Below, in pieces: positions 13,313 through 26,135 of a DNA stretch of 64,000 nucleotides; position 1 is the first letter of the stretch; each line of letters opens with the position of its first letter. Below the pieces are notes generated by a model. That model made no database searches. It had not been told where the DNA came from and saw nothing but the letters and a program-made list of their open reading frames with translations. The stretch is from Lagopus muta (lineage: Eukaryota; Chordata; Aves; Galliformes; Phasianidae), in NCBI RefSeq assembly GCF_023343835.1, contig NC_064437.1:4602001-4666000 (forward strand), in the 5' to 3' direction. Both the position numbers and the translations under genes were made by a program.

Positions 13313-16300
13313 CAGCTTCGCAAAGCCTCACTCAGAGTCAGCCAGCAAGTCACTGGGTCATCAGGCTTTTTCTGCAGCAGCTCCCCAGCCAAATGATCCT
13401 GAGTCCTTTAGGACACTCTGGTGATGGCTCACCGTCTCATTTCTGTCAGCCCAACCAGGACACCAGCATTGGAGTTTCAGGCAGCTTGATGAGCCTGTAG
13501 CAGGACAGCTAATTGAACTACCAGCATGGTTCAAACAAGCTTGTACAGGACCAGCATGCTCTGCCATGTGGCTGCAGCATTTTGGATCCAGCACCAACAG
13601 CCCTAAAGACAGATTTATGATATCAGTGGGGTGATGACTTTGCTTGAACTGCTTTGGCTGAAGCCTTGATTTAAGCTAATGCATAATTCATAATGGGACT
13701 GATAACAGATGGCAACTTGTTAAGCCACAGGAACTCAATCATTCCCGATCACATGACAAACCCCTAAATAATTCAAATCACATCTTACTGCAGGAGCTGA
13801 TCTGCTGAGGCCCAGTGGGACAGAGAAACTCCATTGCCACGCTGCAGGAGTCACCTCAGAAGGCAGTTGTCACCAAGGCCCCCCGGTCTGCAACCAGACA
13901 AACCGAGGCACAAGGAGCTGTGCTCCCACATGCTTGCACCTTGAGAGCAGATCTGTGGTATCCTCCTGCTCCCCTGCACCAGATCCCAACCACAAGGCCC
14001 TGCTCGCTCCTTCTGTCTGCACCATGCATGTTTACAGAGATACTTGCAAATGTATCTCGGACAAAAAGCATTTCTTGCAAAACAAGTAGAGGGTTGCCTG
14101 TGCTCCACAGTTTCAGCACCTTCCATAATGCTAACCATAAGCATCATCAGCACAGCTCCCCACTTCCCAGCACATTGCAAGGCAGTACTGCCTACACGAC
14201 TTCCACCCTGAAGTACCACTCAACTGCCAGGCCACTTTTACTCCTCACTTCTAAAATCATCCTCCTCTTTTTTAAACACTTCAAGTACACAAGAGCTCAA
14301 GAGCTGACCAGCTAAATTATCCCACTGTCACTGTTATGGGCACTTCATCTCCTCATAGAAAGGAAAGTGTGCCCATGTCACAGAGATGTTTGTTAGGCTG
14401 ACCACAACACACAGACTTCTTTCACATGCTAATCTCCAAAGCCCAAGTATGAGATTATGTCTGATGTATTATAAGCACTTGGTGAAGTTATTTCCATCAT
14501 CATTACGTAAAAGAAAGCCCTGTGTATACAAAATGTACATGATCTTCAGCTGGACTAAACTCTATGAGCTCAAGGCACTGAAAGACACGTTGGTAGATGA
14601 TAACATCCCTGATCTTCAGGTAATGCTGCAAATCAGAACACACCTTGTACCATGGGGGATCCAGAAAGAAAATCATCCCAAAGACATGAAGCAGCTTCAG
14701 GTTCAGAACAAGACTCCACGAAATATCTCTGTGCTTTCTGAGGTCAAATTCTCCACCACTTTGCAAAGTGATTCCAGAAGTCTAGAGATACTGAGGCTGG
14801 GGGCAGCCAGTACCAAAGCGTGAAGCGTGAACTGTGATTTAACCACAGAGTCAGTCAAGATTGATTCTGTACACCTGAGCTTGGATCTAAAGAAGCCCTC
14901 TTTTCGTAATAAGCAAGAACTCCAGAACATAAAATGTTCTGTTAACTGTTCTACACAGTGCTCACAGAAGGCATCTCCTGCACTCCACCATCCCCAAGGG
15001 ATGGCCCTTTTTCCACACAAGTTATTCCACTTGCCTTTCTCACACGGAAATCTGCAGGAACACAACTCTCATAAACCCACCTATTCGGGCTCCTTTAGGA
15101 ATGTTTCTTTCCATCTAAGAAAGAAACCTGACTAGTTTGTTGGGCTTTTTTTAAATTTCAAGCAAAAACGATGTGTCTTTATTATTACACAAAGTACCGG
15201 AGGATTAACTTCAAAAGCCTTGAACTTACACTTTACACTTACTACAGGAAATAGAGACAGGACATTTCTTACCGTGGGGAACTGGAGCAGACTGAATCAG
15301 ACTGAACTTAATCTCCCAAACAGGCCTAAACCCAAATGTCTACCCTGAGTGTTCCCAAACTTCAGGGCAGGTTCCATCTGGTTTATGTCCCCTGTCCAAA
15401 GCATGCCAAGTGCTGCAACTCCATGCAGGTCCTTGACACGCTCCCAGAAAACTGGTGTATTGGCTACCTGTCCCTGGGGAAGAGAAATGGAATGAAAGGC
15501 AAGATACTGCAGCTCAGTGACCACATACGATAAAACCGCCCAAGGAAAATGAACAACCGGGAACAGTTCAAAGGAAACCAGTGCCACAGCAAGGAGGGCC
15601 AAGGACAAGGAACTTAAGGGAGGATGGTGGAGGGAGGGAGGCTGGGGAATCAAGCTGAGACAAAACAGAGAAAGCCAACTGTCAGCCCAAGGAAGCAGTT
15701 ATAGGCTATCCAACAGTGTCTCCTGGTGGCTGCAGCCCCAGCCTGCGTACGGTTGGGCATCCCTCCCTCCCAGGCAGCATGGATCCACATAAAATGCATG
15801 TCTCTCTATCTTCTAATTACAGAGTGACTAATATAAGTGGATAAATAACAGTTGCTAAGCCATCTTGCCCGTAGCTATAAGGTCAGGGTATGGTTTTGGT
15901 CAAGTTGAAGCGTGAGAACTGCAGGACAAATTGTTGACATGCACTCACACTGCTCCCACTCGGATTTCCCTGCGGTACCTGCAGGTCTGCACGGGCTGCT
16001 CGCTCCCACACCGCCTCATTCAGCAAGGAGCCACCTCCACAAGTAAATGGATTTCATGCAGCTGGCCAGCAGTGATCCAAGGCTGTCTTCAAAACCTGGC
16101 TTGTTGCATTGGAAAAATATAAAATCTTTTGACTGTTTTTCCAGCTTTCCCTTTTTATTTTAGTTCTAAGGAAAATTCTGGTTCAAAGGCTCTACCTCAG
16201 AAAGGTGTAAATCACTATAAAAATACCAAGTGGAGATTTGGAGTGAGGTCAGGCTTGGAGAACGCCTTTCCCTTGAGTTAGCCCAGCAAGACAGTACCAG

Positions 16301-16470
16301 CACAGAGCAGTTTACTGCCAGCAGCAAGGTTACAAGGCCATGGAAAGAAGCGAGTCTGGGCACTAGGTCAGAAACTTTCCACTTCCAGAGGCCTGGTTTT
16401 GGTTTCTCACCTGCACAGAAGCAGGGAAATCACAACAGAGGAAGCAGACCACTGATACCTCCTCCAGAGA

Positions 16471-16540
16471 GCCTGCTTTAGCAGGGGGTTGGACTGGATC
16501 ATCTCCAGAGGTCCTTTCCAGTCCTTATATAATTCTGTGT
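16471..16540 (+). mobile_element. CR1 LINE 3'-end fragment
   Basis: The bases 'cagggggttggactggatca', then 'tccagaggtcctttccagtc' and a terminal 'ataattctgtgtga', match the conserved last 70 or so bases of CR1 in sense orientation. Nothing further 5' is recognisable, so the copy is very short or its older part has decayed. Confidence 0.8.
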
Positions 16541-19405
16541 GACATGTGAGCATTCATTGCATGGCAGACTTCCAACAAACACCTCAGAAACCGCACTGGT
16601 GGCATATGCATCCCCCTGAAAGAAGGGATGGAAGAGCAGAGGCTGAGGAGATGCATATATCAAAAAGCTGTTTCTTCCCATGATGGCAAATCTGTGCCGA
16701 TTTACCTTCATGGAAAGGTTCCCTTTCCTGCCACACCAACTTCTCCCATCGTAGTCTGACTTCTGGAGGTTCCAGCAATCATAGGACAACAGGAGTTTGT
16801 CAGACAACCAGCTGCAGGTTAACCCGATGTTTCTTTGCACATAGAGGACCCCTCAGGACTCAGAATGCCAAAAGAGGCACCTAAGCATTCCTGATATGCA
16901 TTAGGCATTAAAAAACACATACTTCATGGAGAGGGAACTTGGAGAGGTAAGCAAATAGGAGGCATCACTTGGAGACCCCTTCCTCTGATGCTAGATAGGT
17001 GAGATGTTTGGGATCACAGCATCTATTTGTTTTTAAATTCTTTTTTGACTTGCTTTGTGGCTCTGTTTGCTTTTATATAAACAAGCAGTTACCATCAAGT
17101 TGTGCAGCCTCAGGACGCTCACACCCAAGAACTATTTCCATTTGCTGCTCCTTCAAGAGTACGTGCAGTGAGAACAAACCCTTCCAGGTCACAATGGGTT
17201 TCCTTGCTGAAAACAATCATTTGATAAAAGACAAAACAAAAAGACACAATTGCTCTGAAAAACAACTAATTTTCCTAGTCCCCTCCATCTCAGCGTAACA
17301 TGAACCCAGATAGGAGATATAGTGCAGATTAATGAGGTTCTCCAGGACATAAAGAACACAATGTCAGACATTGCCAATGCAGAATGATTGCACACAAGGG
17401 CAGCAACAAATAAAACATGTAGCAGAAAAGCCAGAACGTGAAATCGTTACATCCCAAGTATTAAAATACCAGCACTGAGAGTCCAATGCTCAGCTTCACT
17501 CCAAATCATTCTGCAGACCCAAAGGGCAACACTGAGCTTGAATGATGTCGCTGTCAAGCAAGTTGACTTCTCCTACAACTCCATAGCAACTGGAAATGTA
17601 AATTCCCTGAGATTTTTATATCATCATTAGGATTTTCCAGCTTCTACATCAAAGCCTCACCTATAGAAGAAACTGTAGGAAAGTCTCCCACCGTGTGTTC
17701 AAGAATGCAAATAGCAGATTTCTGCAGATTCTTACATCATCTGTCTTGCAGTAAACCAGTAATAGGTTATTTTTCTCACAATTGGCTGCATACAGTTCTG
17801 AAACTCCACATAAACCCTCTGATGAAATCACGGAGGGGTCTCGGAACTGCCTGCAACGTTTGTAACACGGGCTTCACAAATCGCGTTGCAAACCAGATTC
17901 CACCACGAGGCCGCAGCATTCCTCCTCAGCCACCGGGACACACACACAGCAAATTCCTCAGCTCAAGCCCAGAGCCCGTGTAGGACCAACAGAGGGCAGT
18001 GTGCCTGCGGATACAGCCACACATCGGGAGCCGTCAGACACTCCGGATAAGAGGCAAGAATCCCTTTTGCTCGCCGCCATCAAATAGCATTAGTTTTGTT
18101 CATTGTGACAGTTGGGCTCTCACTGGCTCATCCTGCTCAGGATGCTAACTCTAACCAATCCCTCAGCCAGCCCTAACCTGACACTGGCTTGCAGGTAGAT
18201 TATACCCCTATGCTTTGTGGAAATGGAGTCAAGCAGAAGAACCATGTTCCCAACGACAACAGTGAGCCCACACAGAAAAGATAAAAGGCAATCAGAGATG
18301 CTGGAAATCCAGCTACATTAACTTTGATTTTCAAGAAACTGCATGGTTTAAACAGCGAGGAAATGAATACAGCACCTATACCTACTTGTAGAATATTCAA
18401 GAGGGCAGAGATTAATACCCATGTTTCAGGGACTGGATTGCTCCAGGAAAAGACCCATTCATCCCTGCACGCCAGGTGAATTCACTTCAGAAAGGATGTG
18501 CAAAAGCAAGTAAAGACTGAGGGTGAACGCAGCCCTGAACACCACAGTGTGCATCAGCTGTGTAGAGGGGGGGGAGGAAGATGGAAGAAGGAGCTACTCA
18601 GCAGGAAAAGTCCCTCTCCTCATCCTGAAGTTGGGACGTGATGCTGTAATAGGCGGTGCTAATGAGGAAGCAGTGTGTCTGTTCTCCACTCCTGCTCCTG
18701 CTGCCATATATCCACCACAGCATAAAGATGCTGAAGCTCGGAAGAAATTGACTGTTTTCAACTCTGCAAGTGAACTGCCTTGCAGTCCAGGGCAGATTCT
18801 CCCTTCTCTGTGGGGATTACCATTAAATGTGGGCTCTCTCTGTGCATTTATGAATGGCTCACCTACACATTTCACGAGAGGGGAAATGTCAGGAAGGAGA
18901 CCTAATGGAAGCCCAGGAAAACAGCAACAGCAGTGAAACACCTCTTCTCTTCAGAGCGGCCTTAATTCCAGCATCCATTATACCAAGAGACAATTAAAAC
19001 CTGGCAAAAAGCCCTAGGATGCTGCTAGTCAGCAACTGTAGTCCCAGCCTGAAATACAGTCATGGATAAGTAGTTATGAATCTGTGAAACAGCACAAGAT
19101 CAGCATCTCCATTCCCTGCCTTGTTCTCCCCCAGGAGCCTGGACCACATCTCCTATGTTTCCATACCAGACTGCAGCCCTTCTCCTGCCCACACCCAGGG
19201 CAGAGCTTTTAATTCACTGAACAGTTCTGCATGAATCATGAGAGAGCAGAGAGGTTTTCAGGCATAAATAAAACACACCCAACATGGCTTGTGGAAGGAA
19301 AGTGATTTGTATTACTAAACTGTGTTAGGATCAGTTGACTGCAGTCAGACCTCGTGTCGGTAGGGCTGTGCCACTTGCTTGGACCCCACAGGAGGTCCTG
19401 TGCAG

Positions 19406-19433
19406 CATCCCTGCACATACATCCCTGCACATA
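19406..19433. repeat. 14-bp perfect tandem duplication
   Basis: The 14-mer CATCCCTGCACATA occurs twice head to tail (19406-19419 and 19420-19433). It is followed by a partial related piece, CTGCACAGCATCC. This is a minor local duplication with no evident function. Confidence 0.9.
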
Positions 19434-22400
19434 CTGCACAGCATCCCCTGAATTGCGTGACCCAGGTGCAGCAAGAATATCCTCCACTCCAAAGCCCAGC
19501 CAAGGCCCATCCTCAAGCATAAAGACAAAATAAGTTGGGTCGCTGGTCCACAACAGCAGCAAATCGACTGCTTCGTAGGCTGCGAGATGGCACGTGTTTG
19601 CTATGCCAGTTTCTGCCCCAACTCCTGTGAGTTTGGAAGGCTTTATCAGGTCACCTGATTAAACACCATCTTGAGCAGAAGCGGCCCGGATGCTGCCATT
19701 GGTCTTGCTTTCAACACTACTATGATTTTAGCTGATTTTAAGGAAATACGTTTTGAACTACTGTGCTATTTCTGCTTTTGTCACTTACTGCCCCGTGCCC
19801 CAATAACTTCGTAACGCATTTGCTAGCTCCAGACAAATCCAACACCAGAGCAGAGGTCATGCAGCTATTGAGCAATGACAACTGTAATGAAAATAGGCGA
19901 TAAATCTTGCTGAAGTAGCCTCAAAGATGCAGTGAGGCTGCAACAGAGGCTGCAGTGCAGGCTCAACTACTGGGCACCAAAAAGCCTGTGTGGAAGGAAG
20001 CCACATGAATGAGTCAGCTACCTGAAAAGCTCTGTGCTTCTCTGGGCAGAAGAGACCACTCTTCTCAGGAAGGAAGTCTCTCTATCTGGCCTATCTGATG
20101 TCTACAGTATCAGGCAGGATTGTCAGCTGAACAACTGTAAAACACAGAACACAAAATTCCATCAGACCTGATGCAGACAGAGCACCTTTCTTTCCATTGA
20201 GGTTTCTAGCTTTGACAGAACCAATCCCAAATTAAACAAGATCCAACCTGACCAGCAAAAGGAGACTTTGTGCTGCTGGGCAGGACTCATTATTGCTCAG
20301 TAACACCAGGATTCACAGACGAGGCAGGGCCTACACCAGCTGCTGTACAGATGGAGCAAACAGCCCCAGCTTCACAGTTTTGTAAAAACAACAGCCACAT
20401 AAATGCATCAGAGAGAAGGAATGAAAGAATTAACCATATTATAACTTCAGGCTATACATAGGCTATACTGTGTCTGGTGGAAAAGGCCATCTGGTTACAT
20501 AAAGTGACTTGGGAGGACAGAAAGTGACTCCTACTATGATTGCTTGAGCACTGTGGGGAACCTACTTGAGAAGGGTTCACCCACCAATGTATGGACATAC
20601 TTGGGAGAGCAGTGAACAGGCAGCAGAGACTGCAGCATTCGTGCAGTGGTTATAGCCTTGCACAATGTAATGCAGCATAAAGACAAAGTAAAAAAATAAG
20701 GAAGTTAACTTACTACTGCAATCCAGTAACAGATCAAAGGCTGGGAGCACCAAAGGAGTAAAAAGAGGAGCTGATAACAAAGTACAGTAACAGGGCTGAT
20801 GTGTGCAACCCAGCCCTGAAGCACCTTGCTGGTGAAGATAAGAGCTTTAGATGAGTCACTGACAGATCAAATGGATTATTAAAGGGACAACAAGGCTGCC
20901 AGTGCCAGCAGGCAGATGAGGCAGGAGAAATCCAAGGCTTTAGGCTCTCACGGCAACGTTAAAGCTCTGAAAGGGTGAGAGGGCCTTCCATCACAGATCC
21001 TCTACCTAAATAACCCAGACTTTCTGCCAGGAGACTGGCTTTCACTCCCCTCACCTCAAAAACTCCTGTGTGGGGCTGCTGATGCCAAGTGCCTGCAGTG
21101 CTCCAGTACAAAACCCTGGCAGGAGGAGCATGACTTCAGGCTCCCACACCACTAAGAACAAACAAGGTACTGTTTCCAAACGGAGGGAGAGGTGTCTCTT
21201 AAGAGCAGGAGAGGATCTGGGGACGAGCATTTAGTACAAACCAGTCTTTTGTGCTGATTTAAGCCCAGCACCACGCAGGTCTGTGTTGCTGTGAAGCGCT
21301 CCCTCACATCTCAGGACAGTTTGGTGTTTGTCCCTCAGCAGGCCCTTCCTACCTGACTCCATGTTTCACTAAGAGCTCGCAAAATCCCCCAGCTTTCCAG
21401 CCCTGTTTCTCAAGCTGCAATGCAGAACTCAGACAATCAGAAGCTAAAGAAGCAGGTCTTGCTTTAAAGGTCAAAACATAATTCAAAAGGAATCTGCACA
21501 CAGGGCAAAAAGCCAGCAAGGAGTTCCCTGCTGCTCTATCGCATTGCACCACATTGCAGCCTACATCAAGGAGATGCCAACTAGATATCAGATACACAAC
21601 TACAGAAAACACCATTCACCCTCAGAGAGCTGCATGTTACTACAAGTACTGCTGCCCTTAGCTAAACTGCTGTGGTCTGAGCATATCCCATCAGCGTTGG
21701 ATCCACTGTTTCGTTTCCCACCTGCCTGAAAAGCCTCTGTGCTGTTCCCCACCACAGTTTCTTGCATGTTTGCATTGACTTGATATTTCTTTTCACAGCT
21801 CTCTTCGTTATAATGACTGCCAAGTCTGAAAATGATTGGATTTGTATCACAACAGTCACGACACGGAGAGTACTGCTTACCATAGCAGTGTAACTTCAGT
21901 GTTTCTGTATCACAGGATCAGAGGGTTCTCTAAGAAGGGACCAGCAAACAAGGCTGGGATAAACTGAGGGCAAAAAAAAGCACACAAAGTGAAATAATGG
22001 AGCTTCACAGGCTTGTTCAGCAGTACATCAGGAACACCTGAACTTTCCACGTCAGTCACTCCAAATGTTTGCCTCTGTACAAACTGAGCTTACAGCTTGC
22101 TACTCTGCTGAGTTTCTCAGCAAAGCTGGCTGAAGGACAGTGTGTGCATTCAGCTGCCTGCCCAGGGTGGGTCCCTCGGGGTGCCACAGCAGCCCTGCAC
22201 TGAATATCCTGTTTGTATTGTTCCTCTGCTCCACCAGCAGCTCAACCAGGGTCACTCCAGCATCGGAACTAACTCTGTCGTTGCAGCTCATCTGATTCTG
22301 AGCTCACATGTCAGCACACCATTTATCTAAAATGACAGTAAAGAATTGTAACCAGCCTAAGTAGAGAAATGATCTTTAAAAGTAAATTACCTAGAACCAC

Positions 22401-23641
22401 ACGTATTAAAAATGGATTAGTCATAATTAAAGATCTTTTCAGGGCTCTGTTCCAAATTTTATTTTACTGAATAGCTCCACTCTGCATTTCTGCACCTTAG
22501 TGCTTTCAGCTTGATTTAAAATTCCGTCTCGGCTTCATTTCCCATAGCTTATGAAGCCTGTTTCAGGAAGAACGTACTCCCTTTGAGTTGTTTCTCTTTC
22601 TCAGCCCAGAGCTGTGGAGCTGTGTTGTGAGCCCCAGGAGATGCTGTGAGTCGAGGAGCTGAAAAGAAACCACACAGTGAAACAGGAGGAGCAGATCTGG
22701 TCAGAGCCCAGAGCAGGCTGCTCTCTCCCTTTGGTTTGTCTCCCTTACCACGCTGTACCACTCTTTTCATACTCACATCATGCTGCTTCCATTTCAGGGG
22801 AACAGTACAAACCTTCATTTTTGTATTTGGGAGAACAGCGGGTACTCAAGAAGAAAAAACAGTCACAGTTCAGCTGCTGCTCCCTTCGGACACCAGAACA
22901 ACAACAGGCCTTGCAGGAGGAGGCACACCAACACCACGAGATCTGTTTGCCTTCCTGTTTTCCCTCTTAGCTCCGCTACAGTTAGTAGCAGTTGTAAAAA
23001 TTAATACATGCTGAGGAGCTAATGACACCCCTCCTTTCCCCTATGAGGTGTGTCAGATATCCATCTTAAAAGCACTGTAACAGAGCTAAATATTGTAATT
23101 ATGATTACCAGCGTACGTGAGTAATCCCAGCTTGAAACCAAGGTAAGCCATCTCTTTGCAAATCACTGCTGACAGCAAGCTTTGCCTTGGAGGTTATCCC
23201 AGTACATATCTGCTATCTAGCTGGCCAAAAGCTGTGAAAGCAGCAAAAATCCACAGCACAGACAGGCTCTAAAAGTATGTTACATGAATCTGTCAGTTGG
23301 TGGTCATGAATACTCACACACTCCTTGTGTTTGTTAAAATTATTGCTTTCTGTGAAGCTGCAATGCTCTCTGAGACCGACCTCACGTGCATTCATGCACG
23401 TAGTCTGTTATCTGCCCACTGCAGCTGTATTTCCCAGCAGTTTTACAAAGACCTTCACTATGCCAATGCCTCTAATCCTTCTGCAGAAGGCATCATCTGT
23501 TGTCAATATCTACATATAAGAAGTGTGATTTCCAGTAATTCAGGTGTGTTTGCACTCCCCCAAATCCCACCTATTACGTTTAGCTATAAATAAAGCAGAA
23601 GCAGGAAACTGGAAGAGACTGGGTGGGACAAGGAGTAAACA

Positions 23642-23658
23642 GAAGGAAGGAAGGAAAG
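23642..23658. repeat. Short (GGAA)n microsatellite
   Basis: About four GGAA-type units in a row occur in a purine-rich context. The tract is short and may be polymorphic. Confidence 0.75.
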
Positions 23659-25520
23659 ATAAAGCCATTACAGAAAAGCTATATTAGTGCTTCACAATAC
23701 TATATAAAAGCTGGGTTTTGCAACATCTCACATCCTCTTTCCTCAAGCAGTAAAGACTTTCTGTGCCACAACTGCTAGCTGCACTGAAAGCAAGAAGCAC
23801 CTTGCCGACCAAAAATTTAAGATTGGGGAAACGTTTGCAAATATGTTCCTCTTGCCAGGCTTTGGTGCATTTAGATGAGAGACAGGAGAGCTCTCAGCAG
23901 AAATTTACCTCTTTGTCTCCACTTGGCGGTGTGATTTCCTGCAACATGACATCATGCGGCTTGTTGCCTTTTCAGGTAACACATTTCAAGCCCACAAGAA
24001 ACATTTGCCCTGCAGGCTGAGGAGAGCCTTTCTGTTTACTTGGCAGACAGGACAGAGCCTCCTCTTATCATCTTGAGATCCAATATACTTCTTGCCTAAT
24101 CCCAAACCATTAACATCAGTGAGGAAGGCAGGCTTCTTCCCCTCCAAAGCAATGAGCTGTGATTCATAAAGGCATACACTCCTACTCGTGCAACATCTGC
24201 AAAGGAATTTCTTCTAGCTATTGTGCCAGTTTTCATACAGCTCCTTCTGCACTTAAGTACGAAGTGGTAGAGGAGAACTGTCATCAAATTTTGTCCTGAT
24301 TTCACATATTCAGTCGTTATTTATAAAAGATTTATGATGAACTGTTGATTTTTAGCTCATACAGAGCTTCCCTTGCTATCCTGCTACTCTTTCTAACAAA
24401 AGATGAGAAAGACAGTTCTACCTTGAGCGAAACATGAGCCACATTGAAGACCTGGTGCTAACTTAACCAGCTTGCTCTTCTAGCAGTCTCTATGTATATA
24501 TGTAATAATCGGAGCTGATAATGTATAACAAAGAAAACAAAATCAGGGTGGCGAGGGACATCTTCCAAATAGTCCAGAGATTTGGAAACCTCCGACTTCA
24601 ACAAGGCAGAGAGATACCTGCTAGTTTGGCTGCACACATAAGTTCCACCAGGCAATACAGCTGTTTCTCTTTGCGTGAAAACACTGCGTTCACCATCAGA
24701 ACTGTGAGCTCTAAAACATGGGACTGGCTTGTGAACAGCTTTATGAAAAACAAGAAGTCACAGCAGTGAACTCAGTGAAAGTCACTTACCGAAAAAGTCG
24801 TTTCTGCTCCAGAATGTCTCTTCTGTAACACAGAGGCTATTCATGCCCTCAGGGTACACACATAGGATGCGTTTTGTCCAAAGTAACTCACTTCTGTACA
24901 GCAGCACAGCCAACCAACAGACGTGTCGCATCAGGCTGGCAGCTACACAGCTGTAAACCCTCGGTTACCCAAAGGTAGATGATGAGGGCATTGCTCCGTC
25001 CTTCAGCTCCTTCCCGTGTCCCCACGCACCTCCTGACGCCTCAGCTGGAAAGACTCGCTCTATGTTTCTCATTCTTAATTAAACAGGGTTACTGCTTCTC
25101 CCTGTTTTTTCATATAAAACTGAAACGTTCTCCCTGAAATGTCTCTTCACGAACAACTCTGGCAGCTGGGACCTCGAATGACACAACTTACACCTCACCT
25201 CGGACATAAGAAAGTGCAATCTAAGCGCTGGTCACACGAGCAAGGGACGAGTCGATATCCAGAATATGAATTGAATGCCTTGAAGTGCTGCTTTTTTTTT
25301 TTCCTTAAGCCTGCAAACCTCGAGCCGCAGCGGTGTGTTTTGTGTGACACAAGGGCCCTCTTTAGGGGTCCGTTACTTTTGGCGCGCTCCTGCGAAGCAC
25401 GCGCTCCGCCCGAGCAGCCTCGCGTTCTGATGCGCGCGCAGCGAGCAAGAGCGCCAGAGCAAGACAGCTACAGGAACGGGCGCGAGGCCCCTCGTCCCAT
25501 TCCCGCGGCAACGCCGCGCC

Positions 25521-25530
25521 GTCACGTGAC
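25521..25530. promoter_or_regulatory. CLEAR/E-box palindrome, copy 1
   Basis: The perfect 10-bp palindrome GTCACGTGAC matches the consensus CLEAR element bound by TFEB/TFE3/MITF and also fits USF. It lies about 300 bp upstream of the USP24 start codon inside the CpG island. Binding is inferred, not shown. Confidence 0.7.
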
Positions 25531-25620
25531 CGCCCCGGCCCCTCCCACCGGCTCCCGTCGCCATGGCGGCCGGCCGTTCCCTCCCCCCGGCCCCATTCAT
25601 GCCCCTACAGAACTTCCCCC

Positions 25621-25630
25621 GTCACGTGAC
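25621..25630. promoter_or_regulatory. CLEAR/E-box palindrome, copy 2
   Basis: A second perfect GTCACGTGAC lies exactly 100 bp after the first. Flanking bases differ between copies, so this is not a simple segmental duplication. It lies 200 bp upstream of the start codon. Confidence 0.7.
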
Positions 25631-25764
25631 GCGGGCGCTCCCCGGCCGAGCTTCGCCGCCGCTTCCGGGCCGAGGGCGGGGCTGAGGCGCGTATGTGTGA
25701 GGGCGCGCGCGGAGCGGGGGGGGCGGCGGCCGCGGCGGCGGCTGAGGGGAGAGGCGCTCCCGTC

Positions 25765-25775
25765 AACATGGCGGC
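25765..25775 (+). promoter_or_regulatory. YY1-type element AACATGGCGGC
   Basis: AACATGGCGGC matches the extended YY1 consensus. In CpG-island promoters this element commonly lies just downstream of the transcription start and is read in sense, as here. It contains the ATG of the small upstream ORF. Confidence 0.55.
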
Positions 25776-25797
25776 GCGCGGGGCGGGCAGCGCCTGA
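25768..25797 (+). CDS. Nine-codon upstream ORF in the USP24 leader
   Basis: An ATG in strong context (A at -3, G at +4) opens a 9-codon frame encoding M-A-A-R-G-A-G-S-A, ending at TGA. The stop lies 32 bases before the main USP24 ATG and the frames differ, so translation of USP24 would need reinitiation or leaky scanning. It is only relevant if transcription starts upstream of 25768. That is likely for at least part of a broad start region, but unproven. Confidence 0.4.
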   Translation: MAARGAGSA

Positions 25798-25829
25798 GCC
25801 CCTCGGCCCCGCCGCCCTCCTGCTCCGCC

Positions 25830-26135
25830 ATGGAGAGCGAGGAGGAGCAGCACATGACCACGCTGCTCTGCATGGGCTTCTCGGACGCCGCCGCCATCCG
25901 CAAGGCCCTGCGCCTGGCCAAGAACGACATCAACGAGGCCGTGGCGCTGCTCACCAACGAGCGGCCCGGCCTGCACTACGGCGGCTACGAGCCCATGGAG
26001 AGCGGGCAGGGCCCGCAGCCCGGACGCGGCTCTCCCGCCGGCGGGCAGGGCTCCCGCGACGGGGACGGCGGCGGAGGCGGCGGCGGCGGAGGCTTTGACC
26101 CTCCGCCCGCGTACCACGAAGTGGTGGAGACCGAG
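25830..26135 (+). CDS. USP24: USP24 exon 1 (residues 1-102)
   Basis: This exon encodes the whole UBA domain (about residues 3-44, MGF at 15-17), which in this family binds ubiquitin. A Gly/Pro-rich linker follows, with nine consecutive glycines (80-88) encoded by GGC/GGA codons. A PPAY sequence at 92-95 fits the PPxY ligand of WW domains. The donor is gtgagc after phase 0. The exon lies wholly in the CpG island, so it is much more GC-rich than all later exons. Confidence 0.97.

Larger units (their letters stand above)
6083..16470. other. Gene-free flank with scattered weak repeats
   Basis: No gene is recognised. The longest frame is a 237-codon ORF on the minus strand at 12599-13312 (see findings), with no family I recognise and no splice context. 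A 166-codon + frame at 13815-14315 overlaps a minus frame of similar length, as chance ORFs do. A short TCTGT repeat lies at about 9831-9845, and a CR1 3'-end remnant at 8583-8623. Confidence 0.6.
16541..25370. other. Gene-free flank up to the USP24 promoter
   Basis: No gene is recognised. Visible structure is limited to a 14-bp perfect tandem duplication at 19406-19433, a short GGAA-type repeat at about 23642-23658, a nine-G run near 18547-18555 and an 11-T run at 25292-25302. ORFs on both strands are short and without recognisable domains. Base composition becomes GC-rich only after about 25,370. Confidence 0.65.

Noticed and set aside
13815..14315. A 166-codon + strand frame as a gene
   Set aside because: It overlaps a 122-codon minus frame, has no recognisable domain and lacks promoter or splice context.
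21911..21942. Weak resemblance to an antisense CR1 terminus ('cacaggatcagagggttctc')
   Set aside because: The similarity is short and interrupted, and no adjoining CR1 block follows.
25111..25120. A TATA-like CATATAAAAC upstream of the CpG island
   Set aside because: It lies about 700 bp before the start codon, outside the CpG island, in AT-rich DNA where such matches are common.
25139..26098. A 319-codon + strand open frame across the promoter and exon 1
   Set aside because: It is out of frame with USP24 and driven by scarcity of stop codons in CpG-rich DNA. The translation is Arg/Pro/Ala low-complexity with no domain.
25605..26117. A 170-codon minus-strand open frame over the CpG island
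   Set aside because: It is an antisense shadow of exon 1 and its leader, with composition-driven Ala/Arg/Gly content and no motif.
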